Shown piece by piece: positions 1 through 10,852 of a stretch of DNA of 64,000 nt. The translations under genes and the position numbers were made by a program. A model generated the notes under the pieces. It did no database searches and was not told the DNA's origin. It saw nothing but the letters and a program-made list of their open reading frames with translations. The DNA is from Eleusine coracana subsp. coracana (Eukaryota > Streptophyta > Magnoliopsida > Poales > Poaceae): positions 35,904,432 to 35,968,431 of the forward strand of contig CM064417.1 of the NCBI GenBank assembly GCA_032690845.1, written 5' to 3'. The number at the start of each line of letters is the position of its first letter. Position 1 is the stretch's first letter.

Positions 1-979
1 TTGATCAACAATACATAACAAGCATCTCACTAGGGTCACAACAATTTGACAAGGTTCAATGAAGGCACAAGTAGCATATGCATAAGGTTTATCAAATGAA
101 GCTATCATATGAATCTGGTGGGATATTTCTTAATCATTGAGGAGTAAGCTTATAGATCTTTTATTTTCAAAAAGAATTCCCAAGTACTTTATACAATAGA
201 GAGCAAGAATCACTTCATCGAACCAAATCACACTAGTCAACAACCTAGGTAGCATGTGGTCCCTATAAATATAGTCTACTAGTATTGGCATAAGAGCAAG
301 CAATAAAGAGCATGCAAGCCAACCATGGAAAGCTTTGAATAATTGGGATGTCGTCAAGGTTGATTTTAATTTTCCAGTTTGGATTTTATCATTTTGTTCT
401 CGGAAAATTAAATCAATGTACAAAATAGGGAGATAGAGGGATAAGATGTGCAAACCGTTGCACTAGAAGATGAAGCCGAGCAGAGCCAAGTGGGTTCAGT
501 TGACCCAGAGGGTTCAGCTGAATCATCCTAGCATCTAGCTTGGTCACCTTAAGGCATGGTGCTCCGTGTGGCGTTGTTCATTAATGTTGGCCGATGTGGT
601 CCTTTGTTGCACGTCAAGAATCCTGAGGATCTTTCCCACACTTGTTTGCTTGCCTGCACTTTTATTTGACACAAGAGAAACAAACAAAAGGGTTAAAAGC
701 AAAATAGACTCTATCGGCTTTATGGGCACTGTGGAGTCACACTTTTATTGTTAAGTTATTTGTTTTATTTATCTTTTTCAAGGCACACTGCATAATTGAA
801 TTGAAAGGAAATAAAAGGAACTGAACTAAAGCGCCTTTCTTTTTTTTCTATATTTTTTTAGCAAGGCATGAATGCAAGAACTAACAACAACTCTAAACCG
901 AGAGGCAAGTTGGCATGAATGGAACTTAATACATGATACTTACAGAACTCTTCGACACTTAGATTTTTGTATCACTCAG
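1..979. other. Untranslated or decayed retroelement sequence, no gene seen
   Basis: No convincing gene. A 107-codon minus-strand open frame (130-453) is hydrophobic and resembles nothing I recognise. The right edge reads continuously into 3002 onward once the hAT insertion at 980-2993 is removed (ATCACTCAG then ACATAATAA), so this stretch probably belongs to the same host element as 3002-6753, the internal 3' part of the Athila-like element. That is inference. Confidence 0.4.
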
Positions 980-1080
980 CAGGGTCGTCCCGGTCATTTT
1001 GGAGTCCCTGTACCAAGTACTGGCAGGTGTCTGCCTTTAACTTATGGCACAAAATAAATTGTGAAATAATTTATATGAGT

Positions 1081-2552
1081 TCATATGTATTTCATAAACC
1101 AAATTATTGCCAAATTAAATTCATACTCTCCAACTTCATACCAGATGACTATTGCCAAAATAAATTCAGACTCTCCAAGTTCATTTTTTGCTAAACCTTT
1201 AGCTTCACTACTTATTGCTGGATTATTATCACTTTCAGATATTTGGAGTAGAGCCTCCCAAATTTGTGCACATTGAAAATGAATAGCTTTTACACTTTCA
1301 ACACGACTCTCCCAACAAGTAGCTGAAACTAACTTGAGTGTCAATCCTGTTATGTTATCTTTTAGAATTTGCCACTTCTTAGTAGAATTAGCAAAGGCTT
1401 TGTAGATTTGTTGTATGATTCCAAAGAAGTCTTTGGCTCTACCACAAGTCTTTGTTGCCATATCACAAAGTGTTAAATTAAGACTATGGCAACCACCAGC
1501 AGAATAGAAAGCTCTCGGATTTATATTCAAAAGTTTTCTTTGTACACCTTGATCAACTCATTCTGAATCCTTGGACCGAGATAATGAACATGTGTTTCAT
1601 CATTTCTAATACGGTGAACATGCTCTTGAATAACCGGGTCAAATTCAGTCAACATTTCTATCTCACCTAAGAAAATTCCATTGTTGTCTTCATATAGTTT
1701 GCTATTAGTACCACGAAATGCAAGATTATGCTTGGCTAGGAATTTCACAACAGCAACAATTCTGAACAAAACCTTTCTCCAATGATCCTTTTCTTTCTCA
1801 AGTTGTCGTTGAGTAGCTTTATCAATAGTTTGACCCTTCGATAATCTATTACGCAATTCATACCAAGTGGTCATAGACAAAACATGAGCTGGACTTGTTT
1901 CATGCTCTTGAAGTCTAATGCTAAGATGGATCCAATCATTAAATCCATCATTTGCTAATTGACCTTTTCTTTGCCCTTCTGTGAATAATTTGCAAGAGAA
2001 ACAAAATGCTCTATCAAGTTCTTTAGAATACACATGCCACTCTCTATCACATTCTTCTTCATTTGGCATAATCCGAGTATAGTGTTTTGCAGAAAACCTT
2101 CTTGAATATCTATCTTTAAGACCTTTCTAAAAGGTTAAGTCTCTTGTAGGTCCCTTTTGTGCTAAAATGTCAACTTGAGCTGGGCTAAGGGAATCCCAAT
2201 ATCTTGGATCAAATATATCTGGTTGGAAAGAACTATCCTCGGAGGCTTGATTATCTTGATCATCAAATGAACTGGTCAAATTAACATCAACATTAGTGAT
2301 GTCCATGTTATCATCAGTGGCCTGGTTAGCAACATTTGGGCTATCAATAATATCTTCCTGACCAATATTTTGTGCCTCTGTCTGGCCATCTTGGGGATCA
2401 ATTGTTTGATTGTCGGATGGTCCTTGTGATTCCGTCAAAACAAATTTATCCATAGCACCTTTCCGTGATTGAAGTAGATTATCTAGCCTCTTTTTCTTCT
2501 TGCACTTTTCACAACTGGAATCATATTTTCTTATCCGGTTTGAAGAAGGCAT
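1081..2552 (-). pseudogene. hAT transposase remnant (TTF-type zinc finger, DUF4371-like)
   Basis: Minus strand, beginning with the ATG at 2552 (MPSSNRIRKYD). The first block (2552-2130) has the Cys/Lys-rich start CEKCKKKK and an acidic Gln/Asp linker. A TAG at 2127-2129 interrupts a frame that otherwise continues unbroken into the TTF-type finger block (2069-1530), with the motifs EWHVYSKELDRAFCFSCKLF and HVHYLGPRIQNELI. The frame then shifts near 1528: KENF is followed directly, in another frame, by INPRAFYSAGGCHSLNL. In intact relatives roughly 100 residues (the start of the RNase H-like fold) lie between these blocks, so an internal deletion is likely. The tail (CDMA, NSTKKWQILKDN, RWESRVES-like) ends at 1081 after a 45-bp tandem duplication, and the dimerisation domain is absent. 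It is a dead transposase. Confidence 0.85.
1106..1184. repeat. Two imperfect tandem copies, period 45 bp
   Basis: ATTGCCAAATTAAATTCATA... (1106-1139) and ATTGCCAAAATAAATTCAGA... (1151-1184) are 34-base near-identical blocks spaced 45 bp apart. The period is a multiple of three, so it duplicates about 15 residues at the C-terminal end of the hAT transposase remnant without changing frame. Confidence 0.75.
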
Positions 2553-3001
2553 CCTAATCCTTGGGCTAAATAATATAGATTAAGCACTAATAAATTATGA
2601 AATCCACAGGAAAATTAAATAGAAAGAACACAGAGGATGAGAGATTCAGTTCATATGTACCTTCAGCCTTGCTATGACAACGTTCTTTTGTCAGGCCTCA
2701 GGGTAGCGTTGTTCAGCCTTACCAGAAGAGGAGGCAGGACACAATCGCTTGTTGCACATGCAGGAGGGAGGGTGAGGTCCAGACTCTAGTTTTGCTGAGT
2801 CGAGGCAGCCGTAGCGGCGTCGCGCCTTGCAGCCGATCGCGGGACTGAAGAATGGAGTCAATCGTCAATCTGACTCTTCGTTTCTGGCTGGGAACCATAT
2901 ACATGTAGAGGAAAAACGATTCAACTTGGGGTCCCTAACATTTTGGGGGCGCAGTTTCATCGCACCGGCTGAACATGCTCAGGGATGGCCTTGTCACTTA
3001 G

Positions 3002-3343
3002 ACATAATAAATCAGGGTGCAGTGTTTCCGCCTTCCTGTAGTAGGTTCCATTGCCAAAAGTACCAAGGTATCAAGTTGATGCAACTCCCATGTTTTCAGG
3101 CATAGTGTGACCATCGTTCTTTTCAATCTTCACGTGAAAGGGTTAGTGACCAAAAATACCTGAAGGTAAATATATCCTAAAAACATGTGCTTGCAATTAT
3201 TTAATAAAGGAGAAAGGGAAATGATAATATGGGCCATCTTCCGATAGTGCTTTATTTATAGTCAGAAGCTCGACTACAGGGACTTTATGCTGCAGCTATC
3301 ATTGGTGTGTAGTTCCCATCTTACCACCAATTGTTGATGTATA
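3002..3343 (-). other. 3' untranslated part of the Athila-like element
   Basis: No ORF. This is the continuation, left of the gag/protease-like frame, of the minus-strand Athila-like element. I could not find its 3' LTR or a polypurine tract, so that end is either beyond the window or lost. Confidence 0.4.
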
Positions 3344-6300
3344 TCATTGGAGTCTTAGCTGCAAGGTTAGTTCCAAAAAGCAAATACGAGATCTACAATA
3401 CTTACGATAAGCATCTACAACTATCCTTCTAAATATTTTACTAATGAGGGCCTTAAGGTGGTTGTAGTCCTCGTAGGTTCTTTTTGAAGTAATCTCCATT
3501 GAACAACCACAGGATGAGCATGCATCCTGTGGTTGTTCAAGGAAGAAGCTCTCATGGTCATCAATTGAATTATTTCCTCCCATCTCTAGAGTCAATGTCT
3601 CTAACAATCCAATAGCCCAACGGTTCTCCTTCTCAAGAATTTCATCGATAAAGCTCATGGTTGATTCTTGATCACCATAGAGAATGGAGTATTGAGGACC
3701 AAAGAAAAAAGGCTTAGGCAAGAAGGATGACGATTTGGTTTCAAAAGGATTAAGAGTTTCTCCAAAATCGTCTCCTCCTTGGATGCAATACATCGCGTCC
3801 TCATAAAGAACAAACCTCGGCTATGCATGTTGGGAAACAAACATCACATCCTCAAGCGGGGAGTGCTTGGGATGAGGCCTCACCATAGGATTTTCTAAGC
3901 ATTGGGCATTGGTGGCAAAAGCGATTTTTCTAAGCTTTTCATTTTGGCTCACTAGGAGTTAACCTTCATGGTGAAGGTATTCTAGCGGGAAGGCTATGAG
4001 AAGTTCAAAGTCGATGATAGGAAAGACGTGGAGGTCTAGGCGAACTTTGACTTTGTCCATCTCAATCGGTACAGATACTCCTATGGCATCCTTGAGGAGT
4101 GTGTCATTTAGCTCTAGAGGTATATCATCCATAAGTTGCCAAACTATGTATTCAGGGATGATATTGGCTCCTACAGTGGGATCATAAAGGGCTTCTACAG
4201 TATTTCCATTTATATAACAAGGAATGGTAAAGGAAGGAGAAAGGATTTGGATTTCCCTTGAAGAGTGCCCTTCTTCCTTCACCCACTCCTTGTTCATGGC
4301 CTCCTGAAGGATTTCTTCTTGGAAAGGCTTGGGAGGTGAAAGGGATGTCGTAGGCTTCTTCTGCCAAAAGTGATTCAAGGTATTTACATGTTTATCATAT
4401 AGCTCTTCCTCGAACTCGACTGGCAACCCTGAAGGTAGAAGATTACCTACCTTCCGGGCAGTCTCAACAGTAGAATCGAACGATGAGATAGCAATGGGCT
4501 CAAATCAGTTGTTGAGAGACCCTCGTGGGTTGGCTTGCCTTCCCCCTAGATAAATGTATGGTCTCCTTCCTTCAGAATGGATTCAGGGGGGTCAAACGGG
4601 AATGTTGCCATCACTTCATTGAATGGCTCACCCTTGGGAGAGATTCTGTCAAAAGATTTTCTGATTGACAGATTGAGACAAAAGATACGCCTCTCCCAAG
4701 TCTTATGACAAAAGATACGCCTCTCCCAAGTCTAGATTTGGTCCATCCGAGTAAAGTTCATCCAATGGATGCCCGATCAGGATTTGGAAGTCATAGACCT
4801 CAACTGTATGGAAGTCTAGGATAGTCTCAACGTTTCCATGCTTCACAGGTACGTTTTGTAAGGTCCCAAATCATTCTAAAGATTTGCCTAAGGTGTTCAT
4901 GAAGGATTTGCTAATCAGTGCAAGGGGCTCACCACCTATGAAGGTTGGTGCAATGGATTTTGACATGATATTTGCATCGATTATAAGACTGAAAAGAATA
5001 TTCACTTTCATCTCTCTTATGTGGCATTGAATGGTTGAATAAAGAAGCATAATCCAAACTATATCATGAGAATGTTCTCCTTTATTCAACCATTTGTTGC
5101 CTGGCATGGCATAACACTCCCTCTCACTCTCTTGGAGAAAATTGTGCTTAAGAGGATCAGGAGGAGAGATGAGAATTGGTGGGTTCTTCTTGCAAAAATA
5201 ATAATTCGAGGTGTCCCCATGGTCTCTCGAAAGACCTTCCTCAAATTTAAAAGAGAACTGAGGAGAATTTTCTGATTGAGACATTGGGACATAAAAATAT
5301 CTTCCCATGAGTTCAATGTCAAACGTCTCCTTTGTTGGTGCATCAGAGAAAAGTCTCTTCATGGGATGTCCAATTAAAATGTCAAAGTCATGGACTTCTA
5401 ACACATGGAAATCAAGGAGAGTTTCAACAGCTTTGTGCCTTAAAGACACATTTTGCCAAATCCCATATCCCTCTGAAATGGGTTCAGAGGGACATTGAAG
5501 AAATTTGCAAGTCAGTGCCAAGGGTGCTTCACCCAAAATGGCAAAAGCGCAAGCATCAGAAATCATGGTGGCACCGATAATGGGATTATAAAAAAGATTC
5601 ATCTTTTCTCCTCTTATGAAGCATTGAATGGAAGACGAAGGGGAGCTAATCCGAATTAGGTTCGAAGAAAACTCAGCCGCTCTCAACCACTCATAGCTCA
5701 TGCTTGAAGTTAACTCCTTCACCGTCTCTTGGAGCAAAGGCTCCTTAAGAGGATTGGGAGAAGATACAGGAGTTGGTGATTTCTATTGATAGTGATAACT
5801 CGAGGATTTCCTATGATCTTTTACAAGATTTTCCTCGAATTGGAAAGGGAGCTTTGAAGGTTGAATTTCTTCTTCCTCCATCGCTCGTGGTTTGGTTGAG
5901 GTCTCACTAGATGAATCAATGGACAGGCAAGGATTTTCCTTAGGTTCAACTAGTGGGGTGGCCTCAATGCTCGATGAAGTTTCCTCTTGAGGGGGCTCTC
6001 TATAGTCGGCTAGGAACGAAGAGTTTTCTTGAATAAGGCTAAGGATAGCTCTTCCTTCTGCATGTGTCTTGTGGACGAACAAACCTTTGGCGGTGACGTC
6101 AAGATATAGGGAAGACTCCTTGCTTAAACCCAGACAAAAGTGTTGCAACAACACGTGATCAGGAAAAGACAAGTTAGGGCAGAAAGATGTTAACAAGGAA
6201 AACCTCGCCTAGGCTGCTCCTTTGGATTCCTTCTCGCTTTGACGAAACTCGAGAATCTCCTTTCATTGAGAGGCAATACGTGATGTAGGACAAAACACGA

Positions 6301-6643
6301 GACAAAATTTAACTCAGAATGCATTCCAAGCACCATTCGTACTCCCGATGAAATGAGTGTACCATTGTTTCACATTCTCCATGATGGAAAAGGGAAACAA
6401 TTTCCACTTGAGAGTATCTTGAGTCATGCCTTTAATCGATAGGCATGAACACAAATGCTCAAACTCTCACAAATGATGGAATGGCTTTTTGCCATTTAAA
6501 CTCGAGAAGGATTGTTCCCAAACCATGGCTATAGAGCAAAGGTGGAGTTCAAAGCCAGATGAATGAATTGGGTCCGCTCATAGCGGTGGCCCAAAGAACT
6601 CGACCTATGGAGCAGAAAGGTTTTGAATTCTAGGTTGCTCCAT
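3344..6643 (-). pseudogene. Gag and retropepsin-like polyprotein of a non-autonomous Athila-like gypsy element
   Basis: Minus strand. All open blocks (6196-5783, 5737-4871, 4426-3959, 3793-3344) lie in the same frame and are separated by in-frame stops, for example TAG at 5783. The likely original start is the ATG at 6643 (MEQPRIQNLSAP), about 85 bp inside the primer-binding site. The gag part shows the retrotransposon-gag signature despite stops: EFEHLCSCLSIKGMTQDTL, WKLFPFSIMENVKQWY, KEILEFRQSEKES, LLQHFCLGLS. Downstream are three tandem retropepsin-like modules, each with an IxC(Y/F/H)I strand, an (N/D/L)P or LI-x-x-G/D-A loop and a (D/I)LIGHP-type end, at about 5640-5330, 5040-4740 and 4230-3960. 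None keeps the catalytic D-S/T-G triplet. No RT or integrase follows, so the element depended on a partner. Confidence 0.75.
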
Positions 6644-6729
6644 TGGAGAAAACAGATGAGAAATTAAAAAAAAAGTGAAATAAAAATATACGAGAGCGAA
6701 CTAGGTTCAAAGATCAAACAGAAACTGTT
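6644..6729 (-). other. Leader between primer site and gag of the Athila-like element
   Basis: A-rich untranslated leader between the PBS and the gag ATG on the minus strand. No ORF. Confidence 0.45.
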
Positions 6730-6746
6730 CCCCGGCAACGGCCCCA
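6730..6746 (-). promoter_or_regulatory. Primer-binding site, tRNA-Asp type
   Basis: On the minus strand the site reads TGGGGCCGTTGCCGGGG. Plant tRNA-Asp ends CCCCGGCAACGGCG plus CCA, so 16 of 17 bases would pair and one (GGCGCC to GGCCCC) is changed. It lies seven bases inside the LTR edge at 6754. This primer type is well known from the Athila lineage of Ty3/gypsy elements and fixes the element's orientation as minus. Confidence 0.8.
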
Positions 6747-6753
6747 GAAAGCT

Positions 6754-7493
6754 TGTTGGGCATTTTAACGACAACAGAATAAATCCGCAAGCGTACGAAT
6801 ACCAAAGTAGCTTTCACCCGGGAGTATTCCAAGGTATCAAATCCACAGGGAACGTGTGTGCCTAATCTTCTATTCTAGTTCGACCAAGGACACCAAGATA
6901 ATTGCGACTTTGGATACAGAGGATTCCTAACAAGTATGAGATCCTAATCAAGGTAAGAGTACTACTAGGTTGCTTGCATTGGGCATCCGGTGTTCCCCTG
7001 CATCCACAGTGCGATTCCGTCCAAGAGCGTACTGTGTAGCCGAACATGGAGGATTTCAAAGGACACATAGGACTGTCACCACCTTTTGCCAAACTCTAGC
7101 AATTTGTGAACTATGCAATAACCAAAGGTAACCTACGGCCTCGAGATCACGTCTATGCTTTCAATTACTCCCTTAGTCTCTAGCTACGACGATACAAGAC
7201 TAAGGTCTCTAACTAAATAGAGCATTGAGGGAGCAAAGCAACTAAGTATAAAACTTACTTAAAAAGGAAACTTAAATTCCAAGAAAGGAATCATGAGGAC
7301 TTACTAAATATGGCAAGCATCCGTTGAGGTACAAGTGTGGAGAAGAGGTGGACAGGTCCACTCCTCCTCTGGACTTCCCCTCGTTCTCTCCCTACTTTCT
7401 AAGAACTTTGGAAGTGTCAAAGCCTTTAGGAAATGAAGTACTAAACTAATCTAGAAGTGTTGAGAGAGTGAGGCCCTTCCCTTCCTTTTATAG
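6754..7493 (-). repeat. Athila-like LTR, first part, interrupted at 7493
   Basis: On the plus strand the LTR starts TGTTGGGCATTTT and, after removal of 7494-28710, continues at 28716 and ends CCGTCAACA at 29816, giving matching TGTTG...CAACA ends. The phrase around 6780-6850 (CCGCAAGCGTACG, GTATTCCAAGGTATC, CCACAGGGAACG) recurs in related LTRs at about 31450-31530 and, inverted, at 40147-41210. The interruption leaves the duplication TATAG at 7489-7493. As this is a minus-strand element, this is the LTR beside the PBS, that is, the 5' LTR. Confidence 0.75.
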
Positions 7494-9725
7494 TGTCACA
7501 CCCGGTTTTAAGGACAAAACCAAGGGCTATTCATATTTGTGCCCAGGAACAAGTTTCACACATATTGATAGTAAGTAAATAACAGTATAACCAATGTTAT
7601 TATTACATCGTACGATTATTACATCAAAGATTGTCTTTAAAGACTTAAACGACTCTCAAACTAAATAGCAGCGGAAAACACCATAACACCACACGCAATC
7701 GACCGGGGGCACGCTCACCTAGTAGTAGTCCTCGTAGGTATAGTCCATCTTTCCATCTTCTGAGCAGAAGTTTATAGTACAACAACAAAGGGAAATAGCA
7801 AGGGTGAGCACATGCCGTACTCAACAAGTGGGGGAAAGTATGACATGCAAGCATAATAGAAGAAAGGCTAACACAATGGTTTATTTGCATAAATGAACAT
7901 CTATACCTAAGACCATTTGAAAAGCAATCCTATTTACTAGGTGAGTTGTAAAACCAAAACCCGTTAATGTCAAGTAGATAGCCCACACAAGACTTTGATT
8001 CACATAGAATCCAGAGCCACCAACTCACACAGAGTTGAACAGTTCACATAGAACACAATTCATTAAGAAGCCAGTCAATACCAACCAAACCAAACTTGGC
8101 TACCCACCAAGTTCGCCCATAATCAACCCTCCTAAATGTGTGAGGATCCAGGCCACTCATGACCATGAGCACGGCTGTTATAACAGTTTGACACTCTGCA
8201 GAGGTTGCACAACTTTACCCACAAGTTGGTGATTTCATCACTATGCAGTGACTAGAGAGTCTTCATGTTGCCCAAATCACACTACCGTAGGTGTGAGGCC
8301 AAGAGATCACCACAAGATCTTTCAAAGAGCTTTCCAGCTTGCAAACAATCCACGCTAAGGTTTCACCACTGCGGAATTAAACCATTCCTATAGAAGCCCC
8401 CTCTAGCACCGTGGCTAGGAGTGAACCGTCCATCGCCTGAGTCCGAGAGTAAACCAGCTCGTCCTCATCCCTCGACTTCCCGCAAACCTGGGAAGACATC
8501 TTGATACTCAACCAAGCCTACCCATATTAGACATATGCTTTGCGTTGTTTTCCTGGGTGGCCGCTCCACAAACTACTCTTGCGATCCCAAGCAGGTACCA
8601 CCACAATCCCGCAGTACTGTATCGAGTACACGTGCATACCCGCACCATCCTTGTCATCCTCCTACTTGAATCACCTAGGTTCCATGTTGTTAAAAAGGAT
8701 TACCCATCCCTCATGATCATTATGTTCAAGCGAGCCATTAGTCAAGATTAACATTAGACACTTCCAAACCCGACATAGCAAACTAAGCATGACGTACCCA
8801 TTCTAACATACTACACTAGAACCCAGGCGACAAGGAAATAATATGGAACAGGATGATGACACATAGGATTCAATATTAACAAGCATGCATAGAGAATAGA
8901 GAGAAATATAAAACATAGGTTCAATATGCATCAAGGACACTTGCCTGGTTCCCTTTGCTGCTGCTCAAAGTCTTCAAGATGGAGATTCTGGAAATTCTCT
9001 AACTGCGGTTCCTCTACTCAACGTCACAACGAAAACACAAGCATATAAACAAACTACAAAACAACACACCACACAATAACAAACAATAATGAAAACAAAA
9101 CTATGAAATAGTACGAGTTGCTACGATCGCGTGAGCGCAAGAATCGCCTCAATCCGAGTTACGAGTAAAAAGTTATGAAGGTTTAAAGTTGTAGGGTTAA
9201 AATAATAAATTAGCAAAATGTCATAAAGCGCTATGAATAAATAATATTAATCCCAATGATCGCGATGGTGCAAGAATTTCTTAGATCGGAGCTACGGTTG
9301 AAAAGTTATGACGATTTGAAGTTTTAGGGGCAGAAATATAAAAACAGACAAGTTTAGGGGCCTAAAAGTAATTTCAGAAAAGTATAAGGGCTATACTGTA
9401 AAATATAAGTATAAAATATAATTTATGATAATTTTAGGGACCAAAATATAATTTATAAAAAGTATAGGGACTAAGTTGTAAAAAGTCAGGACTAAATATT
9501 ACTTAGAAAAAGTTTAGGGGCTTTTCTATATAAATATAGTGCTAGAAAATAATTATGTAAAATGTCAGGGTTCTAAATATAATTTTGTAAACGTTCTGCA
9601 AAATTTTTAGGATTAAAAAATAATTAAAATAAAGAGCAGGAGCCTATTCACAAAACTGACGTTTACTCATAATTACACAGAATAAATAAATAAATAATAA
9701 TATATAAAATAAAAATAAAAAAATT

Positions 9726-9746
9726 CCCGTGGACTAGGTCCACGGG
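9726..9746. repeat. Perfect palindrome in the LTR leader
   Basis: CCCGTGGAC-TAG-GTCCACGGG, nine-base arms around a 3-base centre. The same palindrome is kept in the other LTR copies at 21914-21934 and 27599-27619. A second inverted sequence (GGTCCACGG...TGGACC) follows directly on the right in each. In the element transcript it would form a strong hairpin downstream of the start site. Confidence 0.8.
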
Positions 9747-10152
9747 GGCGCACTGGTCCACGGTCCACGGTGGACCGGAGCCATACCCCTTCGGCTCGAT
9801 ATAATATGGGCCGTTGGCCTATAATATGGGCCGTTGGCCCAGATCTGACGGCCAGGAGGCTCTCCGGCGCGGTGGTGACCGCCGGCGGCCTAACAGGCGG
9901 TGGCCCCATGGGCGACTTGCCGGGGCTCACAGGGGAGGGCCGCGCGGGCACGGGGAGACCCACGGAAGGGGGCAACGGGGGCGGCGCGGGGAGTGGGGCT
10001 CACCGGCAAGGTTGCGCGCGGGCGGGGAGGGCCGAGGCATCGACTGGAAGCGGCGGTGGCGGCGACTTCCGGCGACGAAGTCGAGGCACGTGAGCGAGGT
10101 GGCGGTGGGGCAGCGGGATAGGGGAAAGGCGGCGCGAGGATGCAGAGCCCCC

Positions 10153-10162
10153 CTATTTATAG
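10153..10162 (-). promoter_or_regulatory. TATA box of LTR 1
   Basis: On the minus strand CTATAAATAG, set in CCCCTATAAATAGGGG, at the junction of the AT-rich U3 and the GC-rich leader. The identical box is at 28022-28031 in LTR 3, while both copies in LTR 2 carry CTATCAATAG (22336-22345 and 23095-23104). A consensus plant TATA box in this position supports this as the LTR core promoter. Confidence 0.65.
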
Positions 10163-10852
10163 GGGCGCGGGCCCCTAGGCCTACCGTGGCGCGCATGCCG
10201 AGGTGGCAGCGGCGCAGCTAGGGTTAGGATTGGCGTGGACAGGGCTGGCGGCTGGGCCGAGCGGGCTATGTAGGTGGGCCGAGGTGGCCGGCGGGTGGCT
10301 GGGCCGCGTGGGAGAGTGAGGCCCAAGGCCGGAGGGGGGATAGAGAGAGGGGAAGGGAAGAGCTGGGCTGCAGGGGAATTTGGCCCAGGTCAGGGGGAAA
10401 AAGAGGAGAGGGGGAGGGAAGAGGCTGGCCGAGCCAGACTTTGGCCCAAGTCGAAAATAAAGGGGGAGAGAGGGGAGAGAGTGGGCTGCAGGGAGGGAAA
10501 AATCTGGCCTAAGCTTGAGAGGGTTTTCTTTTCCTTTTCTTTTCTTCTTTCTAATTCTATTTCCTAAACCAAACAAATCAATTTCTAAGTGAATTTTCAA
10601 GCACCTTTCCATACAATGAAAACCTAATGCATCTAATAGGCATGAATGCAACAATCAAATATAATAATAATAATAATAATAATAATAAATTAATCTAAAT
10701 TAATTTAATTACTTCTAGAAAATAGTTCTTTTGCCCAAAATAAATGTTAATGCTCTAATTAATTTAAATTAAATTTTAATCTATTTCAAAAAGTTTTAAA
10801 ATTTAGTAAAATTTAGGTCACATATCAAAATTTAAAATTTTAGGGTGTGACA

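Larger units (their letters stand above)
980..2993 (-). mobile_element. hAT transposon, internally deleted (ZMYM1/DUF4371 type)
   Basis: The element starts CAGGGTCGTCCC at 980. The reverse complement of its right end reads CAAGGCCATCCC, so the ends are imperfect terminal inverted repeats differing only by transitions. Flanking 8-bp target duplications are TCACTCAG (972-979) and TCACTTAG (2994-3001), one mismatch. Eight-base duplications and CA(G/A)GG termini are hallmarks of the hAT superfamily, and the interior encodes a hAT transposase remnant on the minus strand. At about 2.0 kb it is shorter than autonomous members, in line with the missing C-terminal half of the transposase. It sits in the UTR-like part of an older Athila-like retroelement. 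Confidence 0.85.
7494..10852 (-). repeat. LTR 1 of the LARD-like element
   Basis: 3359 bp from TGTCACACCC to GGGTGTGACA, with 10-bp terminal inverted repeats. In the element's own direction (minus) it holds an AT-rich U3 with an (AAT)n tract (about 10661-10688), a TATA box at 10153-10162, a GC-rich transcribed segment of several hundred bases (down to about 9726), then a long AT-rich remainder. The GC-rich part contains several overlapping open frames on both strands. None is shared intact among the LTR copies and none matches a known protein, so I do not call them genes. Confidence 0.85.

Noticed and set aside
130..453. 107-codon minus-strand hydrophobic frame as a possible envelope-like gene of the Athila element
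   Set aside because: Only hydrophobicity supports it. No signal peptide, no conserved motif and no intact relative in the window.
7645..7890. Minus-strand frame repeated at 7645, 12427 and 25552 (MQINHCVSLSS)
   Set aside because: It lies near the LTR end in all three copies and follows from LTR homology. No domain and no conserved neighbours.
8545..8751. A 60-70 codon plus-strand frame repeated at 8545, 20745 and 26464 (MFSWVAAPQTT or a later start)
   Set aside because: It recurs only because the LTR is repeated, and it is antisense to the element. The start and several residues differ between copies without sign of coding constraint.
9673..10654. Many long overlapping frames on both strands in the GC-rich LTR segments (also at 21872-23599 and 27533-28515)
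   Set aside because: They arise from high GC with few stop codons. The frames are Gly/Arg/Pro-rich, differ by indels among the three LTR copies and match no protein family.
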